Part shown: piece after piece, positions 44,007 to 54,203 of the stretch
Layout of the letters: every line of letters begins with the position of its first letter
How positions within the stretch are numbered: the stretch's first letter is position 1
NCBI GenBank assembly: GCA_963748295.1
Contig: CAVVIH010000002.1
Span: 434,001-498,000, forward strand
Length of the DNA stretch: 64,000 nt
Direction of reading: 5' to 3'
From: CAVVIH01 sp963748295
Lineage (GTDB): Bacteria > Acidobacteriota > Vicinamibacteria > Vicinamibacterales > 2-12-FULL-66-21
The notes under the pieces: generated by a model
Seen by the model: the letters and a program-made list of their open reading frames with translations, nothing else
Told to the model about the DNA's origin: nothing
Databases searched by the model: none
Program-made: the position numbers and the translations under genes

Positions 44007-45269
44007 ATGACGACCGTGAGAATTCTTCTGACCACTACGTGTCTGCTGTTGCTCTCCGCCGCGCATTCGAAGGCGCAGGAACAACCCGCAACCATCGGCG
44101 AGCGGCTGCTCGCCACGCCGGCGATCAAGAGCGCGGTCGACGCGACGCGGCGCAACGAGCCGGCCATCCTCGACGAGCAGGTGAGGCTCTGCGAGATCGA
44201 AGCGCCGCCGTTCAAGGAACAGAAACGCGCCGCCGCGCTCAAGGCGGTGTTCGAAGGGCTCGGTCTGAAAAACGTCCGGATCGACACCGCCGGCAACGTG
44301 CTCGGCGAGCGACCGGGTGCGGCGCCGCGTCCGCACCTGGTGTTCAGCGCGCACCTCGACACGGTCTTTCCCGAGGGCACGAACGTCAAAACGACCCGGA
44401 TGGGGGCCGTCCTCAAAGGCCCGGGGATCGCCGACGACTGCCGCGGGCTCGCGGTTCTCGTCGGCGTGATTCGCGCCATGAACGAGGCCGCCGTCCAGAC
44501 GCCGGGGTCGATAACCTTCGTCGGCACCGTCGGCGAAGAGGGTCTGGGGGACCTGCGTGGCGTGAAGCACCTCTTCGAGCGCGAGCTGAAAGGGCGGATC
44601 GATCGCTTCGTGTCGGTCGACGGCTCGGGCATGGGGATTACGCACACCGCCGTCGGCAGCCGCCGTTACCGGGTCACCTACAAGGGCCCGGGCGGCCACA
44701 GCTACGGCGCGTTCGGCCTCGCCAATCCCATCCATGCGCTCGGCCGGGCGATCGCGAAGATCTCAGAGCTGCGGGTGCCGACCGAGCCAAAGACGACCTT
44801 CAACGTCGGCCGCATCGGCGGCGGCACCTCGGTGAACTCGATCCCCTTCGAGGCGTGGCTGGAACTGGATCTCCGCTCCGCCGACAAAGCGGCGCTCACG
44901 GCGCTCGACGCCGCCGCGCTCAGGGCCTTCGAACAGGCGCTCGCCGAGGAGAACGAACGGTGGGGACAGCGCGGTCAGCTCACGCTCGACTGCCGGCTGG
45001 TCGGCGATCGGCCCGCCGGCCAGGTGCCTTCATCCGCGCCAATCATCGCCGCCGCCGTGTCGGTCACGAAGGCGCTCGGCCTGACGCCCACGCTGGACGA
45101 GGGATCCACCGACTCGAACGTCCCGATCAACCTCGGGATTCCGGCGGTGACGATCGACGGCGGCGGCAGCTCCCGCGGCACCCACTCGCTCGACGAAGAG
45201 TTCGATACGACGAACTCGTGGCAGGGCACCGCCCGCGCGTTACTGCTCGCTATAGCGCTCACTTACTGA
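44007..45269 (+). CDS. M20 family metallopeptidase, exported
   Basis: 420 residues from ATG 44007 with a signal peptide (ILLTTTCLLLLSAAHSKAQ). M20 dizinc site: FSAHLDTVF (His-x-Asp), GIADDCRG (bridging Asp), GTVGEEGLGD (catalytic Glu and ligand), SVDG and the C-terminal GTHSLDEEF. The lid-domain motif GPGGHSYGAFG is present. It resembles peptidase T / ArgE-type aminoacylases that trim amino acids or N-acyl groups from peptides, here in the periplasm. Its last codons overlap the convergent gene's open frame. Confidence 0.9.
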   Translation: MTTVRILLTTTCLLLLSAAHSKAQEQPATIGERLLATPAIKSAVDATRRNEPAILDEQVRLCEIEAPPFKEQKRAAALKAVFEGLGLKNVRIDTAGNVLGERPGAAPRPHLVFSAHLDTVFPEGTNVKTTRMGAVLKGPGIADDCRGLAVLVGVIRAMNEAAVQTPGSITFVGTVGEEGLGDLRGVKHLFERELKGRIDRFVSVDGSGMGITHTAVGSRRYRVTYKGPGGHSYGAFGLANPIHALGRAIAKISELRVPTEPKTTFNVGRIGGGTSVNSIPFEAWLELDLRSADKAALTALDAAALRAFEQALAEENERWGQRGQLTLDCRLVGDRPAGQVPSSAPIIAAAVSVTKALGLTPTLDEGSTDSNVPINLGIPAVTIDGGGSSRGTHSLDEEFDTTNSWQGTARALLLAIALTY

Positions 45270-45955
45270 CGCGGGCTCGCGCGGAACTCCCAAAAAGGCC
45301 AACTCCCAACTCCCAAACACCCCAGCCCCAGGAAGAGAATTGGGAGTTGGGGGTTTTTTGGGAATTGGGAGTTGGGTTTCTTTGGGAGTTGGGTTTCTTT
45401 GGGAGTTGGGAGTTGGGAGTTGGGATTGTAGCTCTTCGAAGCCCGAAGGGCTTCGAACTTCTCGAGATCCGCGGCCCGTTGACCCGCCGCGGCGACGCGC
45501 GCGACGCGCATGCGGAAGATCACCGCGAGATGGGCGATGGCGAGCAGCGCCAGCTCGACGGGGGTCCCGCCAAGGGCGGCGGGGATGTAGTTGATCGACA
45601 CCGCAATCGCGAACAGCCGGCCGAACAGCGGATCCGGACCGCCGCCGGGATAGCGGCGTCCAAATTCCATCGTGACGTGCTCCCAGCCCTCCTCGCGCTC
45701 GTGGAAGACCTGCACGTAGCGGCCGATCCGCTCGACATTGGTATAGAGGGCGTAGATGCCCTCGAAGCCGGCGGCCAGGACCATGAGCGGGACGAGCGTG
45801 CTGAGGGCCACGGCGATCACGGCCGCCGTGGCCACCGACGTGGCCGCCCAGGCGATGAAGATGATCGGGACCAGCACCAGCCGGGCCGTGCCGCGCTCCC
45901 GGATGGTGGCGCGCATGGCGGCGTATTCGGTTTGGCGCAGGAAGTCAGAATCCAT
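45263..45955 (-). CDS. Membrane protein with repeat-encoded C-terminal extension
   Basis: The N-terminal 175 residues look genuine: soluble start (MDSDFLRQTEYAAMRATIRE), two helices at about residues 24-65 and two at about 105-145, ending DLEKFEALRAS. From residue 178 the frame runs through the GGGAGTT repeat tract and encodes NSQLPTPKETQLPKKPNSQF ... LPILFLGLGCL. The native stop seems to have been lost when the repeat expanded or inserted; the frame ends only 6 bases inside the convergent M20 gene. Function of the membrane part unknown. Confidence 0.65.
   Translation of the reverse strand: MDSDFLRQTEYAAMRATIRERGTARLVLVPIIFIAWAATSVATAAVIAVALSTLVPLMVLAAGFEGIYALYTNVERIGRYVQVFHEREEGWEHVTMEFGRRYPGGGPDPLFGRLFAIAVSINYIPAALGGTPVELALLAIAHLAVIFRMRVARVAAAGQRAADLEKFEALRASKSYNPNSQLPTPKETQLPKKPNSQFPKNPQLPILFLGLGCLGVGSWPFWEFRASPRQ
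45284..45426. repeat. GGGAGTT repeat tract, both orientations
   Basis: The left part has aactccc words (aactcccaaaaaggccaact), the right part gggagtt words (ttgggagttgggagttggga), so the tract can fold into a long hairpin. It lies between convergent genes and is translated as the C-terminus of the minus-strand gene. Confidence 0.85.
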
Positions 45956-46272
45956 ACAAGAACGCCGGCGATACGGTTGACTGTCGGGTGGCAGACAAAA
46001 TGTCGACTAGCTTGGATGACTACCGATGCGCTCGACAGGGATTTTCTCAGCATTGTGCCACGGGTCCGGAACGGTTGTGGTGGTACTTGTCTTGTATGGC
46101 TGGGGCCCGTGGGCACGTGCGCCCCTTCGGCCGGCGTGTTTTAGCTGCAGATCCGTAGGGGAAGTTACATAACTGGTTGCCAGCGATGGCCTTTGTTAGT
46201 GACACTCGCGAACGTCCCATTTTTACCTCGCAACGGTTGTTCCCAGCCAGCCGCTGTCGTCAGGGAGGACTC
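45956..46272. other. Intergenic region before the D,D-carboxypeptidase gene
   Basis: 317 bases with no convincing gene. TTGACT at about 45979 could be a -35 box, but no good -10 follows at the right distance. GGGAGGACTC just before 46273 is the Shine-Dalgarno sequence of the next gene. A short inverted repeat (gcccgtgggcacgtgcgcc) is present near 46105. Confidence 0.3.
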
Positions 46273-47337
46273 TTGCGTCTGATCCGCCCTCTGATTCTGG
46301 TCCGTGTGTGTACCGTCACGCTGGGTCTAGTCCTGTCCCTGCCTGGTCTGGTCACTGCTGCGCCGCAGGCCGCGGCGAAGCCCGCAACGCCCCCGGCCAA
46401 GAAGCCCGCGGCGAACGCGCCGGCGAAGAAAACGACCTATTCCGCGAGTTCGTCGGCAGCCCGCCGTGCCAGGCTGGCCCGTGCCCGTGCGGCCGCCCGC
46501 GCGCGCGAACAGGCGCGCCTCCGGGTGTTGCAGGAGGCGATGACGCCGCGGTTCAAGACGGACGCGAGCGGCGCCACCGTGCCGGACATCAGGGCTGCGG
46601 CCGCGATCATCTTCAATCCCGAAACCGGCCAGGTGCTATGGGAGGAGAACGCGCAGGACAAGCGCTCGATCGCGAGCATCACCAAGGTGATGACCGCCAT
46701 CGTCTTCCTCGAGTCGAATCCGGATCTCACGCAGGAAGTCACCGTCGAGCGCAGCGACGTCTACGCCGCCTCCACGACGTATCTGCGGCGCAACGAGCGG
46801 ATCACGCTTGGTAACCTGCTGCACCTCACGCTGATTGCGTCCGACAATGCCGCCGCCCGCGCGCTGGCGCGCCTCTCGCCTGGCAGCACGGAACAGTTCA
46901 TCGAACGGATGAATCAGAAGGCGGTCGAGCTCGGGCTCCAGAGCACGTCGTTCACCGATCCTTCGGGCCTCAAGGCCGAGAACATTTCGTCGGCGTACGA
47001 CCTGTCCCGGCTGATCTCGTTTGCCGCCGCGGACGAGCGGATCGCGCCGATCATGCGCACGGCGGAATACAAGGTGTCGACCAGCCGCCGGACCATCACC
47101 ATCCACAACACCAACCGCCTGGTCACCGGCGGGGAAGTGGACGTCGTCGGCGGCAAGACCGGCTTCATCACCAAGGCCGGCTACTGCCTCGCCACGCTGC
47201 TACGGCTGCCGCAGGGCAATCAGGTGGCGGTCGTGGTGCTCGGCGCCAACTCCAACACCGGCCGGTTCTGGGAAACGCGGCACATCTTCAACTGGCTGTC
47301 GACCAAGGCGGCCGACGTCATCGCTAAAGATCAGTAA
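46273..47337 (+). CDS. D-alanyl-D-alanine carboxypeptidase (S11 family)
   Basis: About 354 residues from TTG 46273, chosen for the GGGAGG Shine-Dalgarno sequence and the signal peptide it gives (RLIRPLILVRVCTVTLGLVL ... VTAAPQ); the frame is open to 46177. All three penicillin-binding motifs are present: SITK, SDN (ASDNAAARAL) and KTG (GGKTGFITKAG). PBP5-like, it trims the terminal D-Ala of peptidoglycan pentapeptides in the periplasm. Between signal and catalytic domain lies a 60-residue Lys/Ala/Pro- then Arg/Ala-rich segment (AKPATPPAKKPAANAPAKK ... ARLARARAAARAREQARLR), unusual for the family. The C-terminal amphipathic domain of PBP5 is absent. Confidence 0.9.
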   Translation: MRLIRPLILVRVCTVTLGLVLSLPGLVTAAPQAAAKPATPPAKKPAANAPAKKTTYSASSSAARRARLARARAAARAREQARLRVLQEAMTPRFKTDASGATVPDIRAAAAIIFNPETGQVLWEENAQDKRSIASITKVMTAIVFLESNPDLTQEVTVERSDVYAASTTYLRRNERITLGNLLHLTLIASDNAAARALARLSPGSTEQFIERMNQKAVELGLQSTSFTDPSGLKAENISSAYDLSRLISFAAADERIAPIMRTAEYKVSTSRRTITIHNTNRLVTGGEVDVVGGKTGFITKAGYCLATLLRLPQGNQVAVVVLGANSNTGRFWETRHIFNWLSTKAADVIAKDQ

Positions 47338-47428
47338 CAACTCCCAACTCCCAAAAAACCCCAACTCCCAATTCGTTTCCTGGGGCTGGGGTTTTGGGAG
47401 TTGGGAGTTGGGGTTTTTGGGAGTTGGG
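47338..47428. repeat. GGGAGTT repeat tract forming a hairpin at a convergent junction
   Basis: aactcccaactcccaaaaaa ... ccaactcccaattcg on the left pairs with ttgggagttgggagttgggg on the right around cctggggctgggg. It begins at the base after the TAA of the D,D-carboxypeptidase gene and ends six bases before the FdhE stop, where a bidirectional terminator would be expected. Confidence 0.85.
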
Positions 47429-47433
47429 CTTTC

Positions 47434-48280
47434 CTAGCGATAGCCCCTTTGAATCGCCGCCGCGTCGAGCGGCAGCGTCGCCACTGAATCCACCGCAGGC
47501 ATGACCGGGCGCGACGCGTGACGCGCGTCGTACGCCTTGATGTACCGCTTGCACACGTCGCACGCGTTGAGCCGGTACTGGCCGTCGCGGCTCGCGAACG
47601 AGGTCATTTGCCGGCGATCGTCGTTGGCGCAGAACGGACACATCAGCTGCGCGAAGCGCCAGCGCGCGGCGCAGCGGCCGCAGATCAGCACGCGGTCCGC
47701 CGCCGGCGTGATCACCGCGAGATCCGGCTCGCCGCCGCAGAGCGGACACGCGCCCTGGCGCCAGCCGGCGAAATCGCTGCGCGCCATGATCGCTTCCGCC
47801 GAGCGCGTCAGAAACGGCCGCATGGCCAGCTGAAAGACGTGCTCGAGTGCCGCATCCTCCGCCGCAAGGGACGACGCGCCCGGGCGCACCGACTCGTACC
47901 AGACCTTCGCGCGCCGCCGCCAGCGCGATCGAATCGCGCGACAGCATCTCCGCCCGGCGGCCGTCCGCCTCCTCGAGCGCGTCGTGCGAGCGCATCGCCG
48001 ACGCCGTGGCGCGGACGAGAAATCGCATGTCGCCCCAGTCCACCGGAATGTGCTCGAACTGCAGGATTGGATGGCCGTTGGCGAGCAGGCCGTTCAGGTA
48101 TTCGGCCTCGAGCCGGATGGAGGGCAGCGGCACCCGCGGCTGCACGCGCCGGTGGAGCTGCAGGAGCTCGATCTGGAGATCGACGGCGGATCCGAGATCC
48201 GGGTGATTCTCTTTCAGCCGCCGCAGTTCCGCCATTTCGCGCGAGTCCGCGCGGCTCGAAGAAGGAGGACGTTCCCGCAC
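47434..48280 (-). CDS. fdhE: FdhE-like formate dehydrogenase accessory protein, one frameshift
   Basis: Reconstructed as about 280 residues. The N-terminal half is helical (VDLQIELLQLHRRVQPRVPL ... LLANGHPILQFEHIPVDWGD), the C-terminal half has the FdhE zinc-ribbon set: CPLCGGEPD, CGRCAARWRF, CPFCANDDRR, CDVCKRYIKAYD. Frame break near 47885. FdhE normally helps mature periplasmic formate dehydrogenase; no such enzyme is encoded in the window. GTG 48280 is the likely start, ATG 48235 an alternative. Confidence 0.75.
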
Positions 48281-48296
48281 AGCGCCGATATTACAA

Positions 48297-48421
48297 CACG
48301 TGCAACGTGCGACGTGCCACGTGCGACGTGCCACGTGCGACGTGCCACGTGCCACGTGCCGTGCACGTGCGCACGTTGACAAGCCGCACATCGCACGTAG
48401 CACCGTAGCACGCCGCACGTG
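48297..48421. repeat. ACGTGCN heptamer repeat tract
   Basis: The clearest tract of this family: acgtgcgacgtgccacgtgc repeated several times, then its complement direction (cgcacgtagcaccgtagcac), between the FdhE start and the first TonB receptor stop. Repeat unit is 7 bases. Confidence 0.85.
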
Positions 48422-48436
48422 TCAAGCGATTAGACC

Positions 48437-51146
48437 CTAGAACCTGAAGACTCCTCCGAATCGCCAGGTTCGCGGCGCGACCAGTCCCTGCGGCTGGTTG
48501 TAGGAGCTGCCCGCCCGCGTGAAGCGATCGTCGACCGCGCCGTGGTTGAACAGGTTGAAGCTCTCGACGGTGATCCCCAGCCGGCCGTCGGCGATCGGGA
48601 ACTCCTTCTGGAACTTCAGGTCGAACTTCGGCTGGCCGTCGAGGCGGTTGCTGCCGCGCGGCTCGGCGAACAGATCGACGCTGCCCTGCTCCAGGCGTTC
48701 GCGGACGAGCCGCGTATACGTGCCGCCGCTCGTGTAGAAGAACGCGCCCGACACCATCAGGCCCCATGGACCCTGATACGCACCGAGGACCTTCGCGATG
48801 TGCGTGTTGTCGCGTCCGAGCCGGCCTTCGCGGAACGGCTGCAGCCGCGGATCCTGGTTGGGATCGTCGTACTCGACGCTGTTGCCCGTGGAGCTGGTGT
48901 TGTTGATGTTCCCGGTGATCTTCGAGATCACCCACGACGCCTGCAGCATCCAGCGATCCTTGAACCGCCGGTTGGCCGTCAGTTCCAGTCCTCGATACCG
49001 CCGGAACGCATCGTCCGGGTTGGTGACCAGGAAGCGATCCTCCGCCGGATCGCTGATCTGATCGTAGAAGGTCAGCGTGCTGCCGGTGTCGTCGGCCGTG
49101 CCCTCGACGCCGTCGGGACCGGGATCGGGGACGGTGATCGGCGCGAACTCGCCGTTGATCAGGATGTCCTCGATGAAGTCCTTGTTGTCGCGGAAGATGC
49201 CGTGCGCGCCGACCGAGAAGTTCGGGAACAGCTCGTGCTCGAAGCCGATGATGAACTGATCGAGCCGCGGCTGCTTCAGGTCGTCGTCCACGGTCGCGAT
49301 CGACGTGCCCGGATTCAGCAGGCTGGGCTCGCCCTGCGGTTCCAGCGTGACCGAATCGATGTAGACGCCATACAGCGGATCCGACGGGTTCACCAGGTTG
49401 TAGTAGTTGGCCTTGGCGCCGTCGAAAAACCGGCCGTAGTGGCCGCGGACGACCGTGCGGCCGTTGCCGAACATGTCATACGCGAAGCCGAGGCGCGGGC
49501 CCCAGGCGTTCGCCTTGTAGAGCGTGCCTTCCACCGCCTTCAGCGATCCGCGGTAGTGATCGAAGCGCAGGCCCGGATTGATCGTGAGCTTCCGCCCGAC
49601 CGACCACGAGTCCTGCACGAACACCGACATGCGATTGTTGGTGGCATCCTGCAGGTAGTTCCCGCCCAGGTACGCGTAGTAGGGCACGCCGTAGGAGGCG
49701 AGCACCCAGCCGCCGCCGGGATAGCCGACTTCGGTCTTCGACTGGCTGCGCTCGAACTCGGCGCCGAACTTCAGATTGTGCTGGCCGGCGAACCCGGAGG
49801 CGTACTTCGTCACGCTCGCGTTCGCCTGATGCCGCACGCGGTCGGCGCGCAGGTAGTAGTAGCTGTTCACCGAATAGAAGTCGGTGTCGAAGTCGATCCA
49901 TCCCATCAGGTCGCGGCCGTTGTACGGCTCGCGCGCGTAGTAGCCGGAGTAGCCGGAGTAGCGCACGTCGAACACGGACGAGGGGGAGAGGACCTTCGTG
50001 TAGTTGCCGTTCCACGCGATCTCGGGTCCGGTCTGCTTGGTCGTGGCTTCCGGCGCCACGTTCGAGGCGGCGCCGGCGCCTTCGACGGTGTAGCTGTCGT
50101 ACTCGATGAAGCCGGTGAGCTGATCGGCCTGTCCGAGCCTGATGGTCGGCTTGAAGATGAACCGCGGCGACGTCTCCTTGCGTTCGGTCGGACCGGAATT
50201 GCCGGCGCCGCCCGGCGGCGGAAAGCCGGAGGGCGACGACTTCGGCCGGTAGGTACTGGAACGAAGTGAAGAACCACACCTTGTCGCGCTTCAGCGGGCC
50301 GCCGATCTGGAACGTCGAGTCCGTCTCGTAATCCAGCTTGTCCGACGTGAGGTCGGGATTCTCGGCGAGCACTTCCTCGCTGATGTTGTCGCCGATCATG
50401 CTCTTGTTCTGAAAGAGCGTTTCGATCAGGCCCGAGAACCGGTTGCTGCCGGATCGAATCAGGCTGTTCGAGGCGACGCCGGTGAATCCGCCGTACTCGG
50501 CCGGCGCGCCGAGGCCGATGACCTGCACTTCCTGGAACCAGTTGTAGTTCGCAAACAGCCACTGCGTGCCCCCCTCGGGGTCGCTGGTGTCGACGCCGTC
50601 GATCATGTAGGCGTTCGAGGATTCACCGCCGCTGCCGTACGCGCTCAGGTTGTTCGGGTTGACGCCGGGGGCGAGGATGATCGCATCCGGACCGAACCGC
50701 GACGAGTAGGGGATGAATTCGAGGATTTCCTCGGTGAGGTTCTTCTGCGCCGCCGACGACTTGACGTCGACCGTCGGCGCCGTGCCGATGACTTCGACCG
50801 TGTCGGTCAGGCCCGGCTGCAGCTGGGCGTCGACCGTGATCGTCTGCCCGAGCTGCAGACGCGCCTCGTGGCTGACCGTGCGAAACCCGCTCAACTCGAC
50901 CTTCACCGTATACGTGCCCGGCGGCAGCGCGGGGAAGCGATAGCTGCCGGTCTCGTCGGTTACCGCCGTCCGCGATCCGCCGAGCACCGCTTCGCTCGTC
51001 ACGGTAACCGTCACACCCGGAAGAACCGCACCGCTCGAATCGGTGATGGTGCCGGTCAGCGAGGCCGTCTGACCGATTTGCGCGAGCGCCGGCGCCGCCG
51101 CGAACGACATCATGGCGACGAACAGCGCGAGCAACTTCATTTTCAT
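48437..51146 (-). CDS. Oar-like TonB-dependent receptor, copy 1, one frameshift
   Basis: About 903 residues. MKMKLLALFVAMMSFAAAPA signal peptide, carboxypeptidase-like domain (ASLTGTITDSSGAVLPGVTV ... YRFPALPPGTYTVKVELSGF), plug (PTVDVKSSAAQKNLTEEILE ... NAYMIDGVDTSDPEGG), beta-barrel ending APRTWRFGGVFRF. It is a close paralogue of the next gene (same plug, same barrel motifs such as DILINGEF and SWVISKITGNINNT). The frame breaks at about 50255 within FFTSFQYLPAE, one extra C in TACCTACCGG. Outer-membrane import of an unknown ligand. Confidence 0.85.
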
Positions 51147-51360
51147 CTGAGAGTCACTCCTTGTGGATTGAATGCAGGCCCACTCGCCTGCGCGCACCGC
51201 GCATCAGCAACTTGCGCGCCGGCACAGCGGTCACACCGCCGGTCCCTTGACCGTGAATCCGTCCGCAATTGAAAAGGAGTGAGCAGGAGGGAACGCCGCG
51301 GATCCAATCAACAGGAGCCCGACATACGGCCGCTTGTATTGTCGGAATGCGACATTGCTC
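51147..51360. other. Upstream region of TonB receptor copy 1
   Basis: 214 bases between receptor copy 1 and the repeat tract after copy 2. GGAGTG-type Shine-Dalgarno text (complement of cactcctt) lies close before the copy-1 start. No gene or clear promoter boxes identified. Confidence 0.3.
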
Positions 51361-51438
51361 GCATGTAGCACGTCGCACGTTAGAAGTAGCACGCCGCACG
51401 TCGCACGTGCGCACGTCGCACGTCGCACGTCGCACGTG
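51361..51438. repeat. ACGTGCN heptamer repeat tract (complement orientation)
   Basis: gtcgcacgttagaagtagca and cgcacgtcgcacgtcgcacg in tandem between the two TonB receptor genes, next to the terminator of copy 2. Confidence 0.85.
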
Positions 51439-51469
51439 AAAGAGGCCCTCCCCCGAAGGAGAGGGCCTC
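51439..51469 (-). terminator. Intrinsic terminator of TonB receptor copy 2
   Basis: On the minus strand GAGGCCCTCTCC TTCG GGGGAGGGCCTC is followed by TTTCACG, 12 bases after the receptor stop. Stem of 12 bp with one bulge and a TTCG-type loop. Confidence 0.8.
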
Positions 51470-51480
51470 GCGGTGACGCC

Positions 51481-54203
51481 TTAGAAGCGGAAGACTCCTC
51501 CAATCCTCCACTGCCGCGGCGTCACAACGGACTGCGGGATCAGATAATTCGATCCGACCCGCGGGAACGTGTCGTCGACGGCGCTGCTGTTGAAGATGTT
51601 GAACCCTTCGAACGTGACACCAAGACGCCCGTAAGTGCTGATCGGGAATTGCTTTTCGAGCTTGATGTCCAGACTCGGCTGGCCGTCGAGACGCTGGCTG
51701 CCCCGGGGTTCCGCGAACATGTCGCTGCGCCCCTGGCCGAGGCCGGTGACGCGCACCGTGCGCGTGAACGTGCCGCCGGTGGTGTAGAAGAACGCGCCCG
51801 ACACCATCACGTCCCACGGCGCACGATACGCCGCAAGGACCTTCGCGATGTGGGTATTGTCACGGCCGAGGCGTCCTTCGCGGAACGGCTGGAAGCGCGG
51901 ATCGACGTTCGGCTCGTCGTACTCGGCGCTGTTGCCGAACTGGCTGGTGTTGTTGATGTTGCCCGTGATCTTGGAGATGACCCACGAGGCCTGCAACATC
52001 CAGCCATCTGAGAAGCGCTTGTTCGCGCTCAGCTCGACCCCCTGATACTTCCGGAACGCGTCGTCCGGGTTCGTGATCAGGAACCGGTTGTCGCCGGGAT
52101 CGTTCACCTGGTCGTAGACCGTGAGGAACGTGCCCGGATCGTCCGACGTCCCTTCTTCCCCGTCAGGTCCCGGATCGGCGAGCTGGAAGCTCGTGAACTC
52201 GCCGTTGATCAGGATGTCCTCGATGAAGTGCTTGTTCTTCCTGTAGATGTAGTTGGCACCCACGGAGAAGTTGCGAAACAGCTCGTGCTCGACGCCGACC
52301 AGGGCCTGATCCATCCGCGGCTGCTTGATGTCGTCATCCACTGTGGCCGCGACGCCGCCCGGCGTGAGCTGGTGGAGATCGCCGATCGGTTCGAGCGTGA
52401 CCGGATCGACCTCGGTGCCGAACTGCGGGATGGTGCCGTCGAGCAGGTTGTAGTACGTGCTCTTCGCACCGTCGAAGAACAGGCCGTAGTGGCCGCGAAT
52501 CACCGTCTTCGCGTTGCCCGTGACGTCGAACGCGAACCCGAGGCGCGGGCCCCACGCCGTGGTGGTCAGCACCGTGTCGTCGAGCGATTTCACGAACCCG
52601 CGGTTGTTATCCATCCGCAGTCCGAGGTTCAGCGTCAGCTTGCGGTTGAGGCTCCACGAGTCCTGCGCGAACAGCGTGAACCGCGTGTTGACGTCGTCCT
52701 GCAGATAACCGCCGCCGAGGTACGCGTAGTAGGGCACGCCCTGATCGGCGAGAATGTAGCCGCCGCCCGGATATCCCAGCTCGCTCTTGACGTAGCTCTT
52801 CTCGAACTCCGCGCCGAACTTGAAGTTGTGCTCGCCCGCGTAGCCCGATGCGAACTTCGTCAGGCTGGCGTTCGCTTGATGGCGGACGCGATCGGCGTTG
52901 TAGAAGTAGTAGCTGTTGACCGAGTAGAAGTCGGTCGAGACGTCGTACCACCCCATCGTGTCGTCGCCGTTGTAGGGACTCAGGTAGTAATAGCCCCAGA
53001 AGCCGGAGTACTTCACGTCGAACACCGACGAGGCGGACAGCACCTTCGTGTAGTTCGCGTTCCAGGAGACTTCAGGCGAATCCTGGTGCAGCGTTGCCGC
53101 CGGCGACACGTTGGAGCCGGCAAACCGTCCGTCCACCGTGTAGGAGTCGGTCTCGAAGAAGCCGGTCAACTGATCCGACTGCCCGAGCCGCAGCGTGGGC
53201 TTGAACAGGAACCGCGGAGATTTCTCGAGGCGGGCCCGGGCGCCGTTGTCCGATTCGGTTCCGGCCGGTGGGAATCCGGCGGGCGTCGTCTTCGGCCGGT
53301 AGGTACTGAAACGATGTGAAGAACCACAGCTTTGTCGCGCCGGATCGGCCCGCCGACCTGAAACGTCGTGTCGGTCAAGTAGTCGATATTGCCGGGCGTG
53401 AGGTCCGGGTTCTGTTCGAGCAGTTCGTCACTGATGTTGTCGCCGCTCAGCGCGTCGTTCTGGAACAGCGTCTCAAACAGACCCGAGAAGCGGTTGCCGC
53501 CCGAACGAAACAGGCTGTTGGAGGCGACGCCGGTGAACCCGCCGTACTCCGCCGGCGCGCCCAGGCCGATGACCTGCACCTCCTGGAACCAGTTGTAGTT
53601 GGCGAACAGCCACTGCGTACCACCCTCGGGATCGCTCACGTCGACGCCGTCGATCATGTAAGCGTTCGATGATGTGCCGCCGCTCCCGAACGACGAGAGG
53701 TTGTTCGGGTTGACGCCCGGGGCGAGCATGATGGCATCAGGGCCGAAGCGCGAAGAATACGGGATGTACTCCAGAATCTCTTCGGTGAGGTTCTTCTGCG
53801 CGGCCGAGCTCTTCACGTCGACCGTCGGCGCGGAGCCCGTCACTTCGATCGTGTCCGTGAGACCGGGATCGAGCTTGGCGTCCATGGTGATGGTCTGGCC
53901 GAGCTGGAGCCGGGCTTCCTGGGTGACGGTGCGGAACCCCGCTAGCTCGACTTTGACGCTGTAGGTTCCCGGCGGCAGCGCAGGAAAGCGGTACACGCCG
54001 TTCCCGTCCGTCACGGCGGTTCGAGACCCGCCGATAACCGCCTCACCAGTGACAGTTACCGTGGCGCCTGGCAGGACGGCGCCGCTGGCATCGGTGACCG
54101 TGCCGGCCAGCGTCGCGGTCTGGCCGATCTGGGCGATCGCGCGGACCGGACTGCCAAGCACAGCCGCCGCAGCGACAAGCAGCGCGAGCAACTTCATTTT
54201 CAT
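51481..54203 (-). CDS. Oar-like TonB-dependent receptor, copy 2, frameshifted
   Basis: About 907 residues with the same layout as copy 1: MKMKLLALLVAAAAVLGSPV signal, carboxypeptidase-like domain (ATLAGTVTDASGAVLPGATV), plug (NAYMIDGVDVSDPEGGTQWL) and barrel ending TPRQWRIGGVFRF. Copy 2 has two single-base insertions near 53300-53335, one of them at the same TACCTACCGG position as in copy 1. Its promoter lies in the gap 54204-54430 shared with the divergent sulfatase-fold gene. The two receptors probably arose by tandem duplication and may take related ligands. Confidence 0.85.

Noticed and set aside
48297..48421. CRISPR-like array
   Set aside because: Words of 7 bases without spacers of constant length, and no cas genes; it is a short tandem repeat.
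48542..50269. 575-residue plus-strand open frame
   Set aside because: Antisense to TonB receptor copy 1; composition is that of a complement frame.
51231..51503. Cys-rich peptides (RRATCDVR type) encoded near receptor copy 2
   Set aside because: They are translations of the ACGTGCN repeat tract, not genes.
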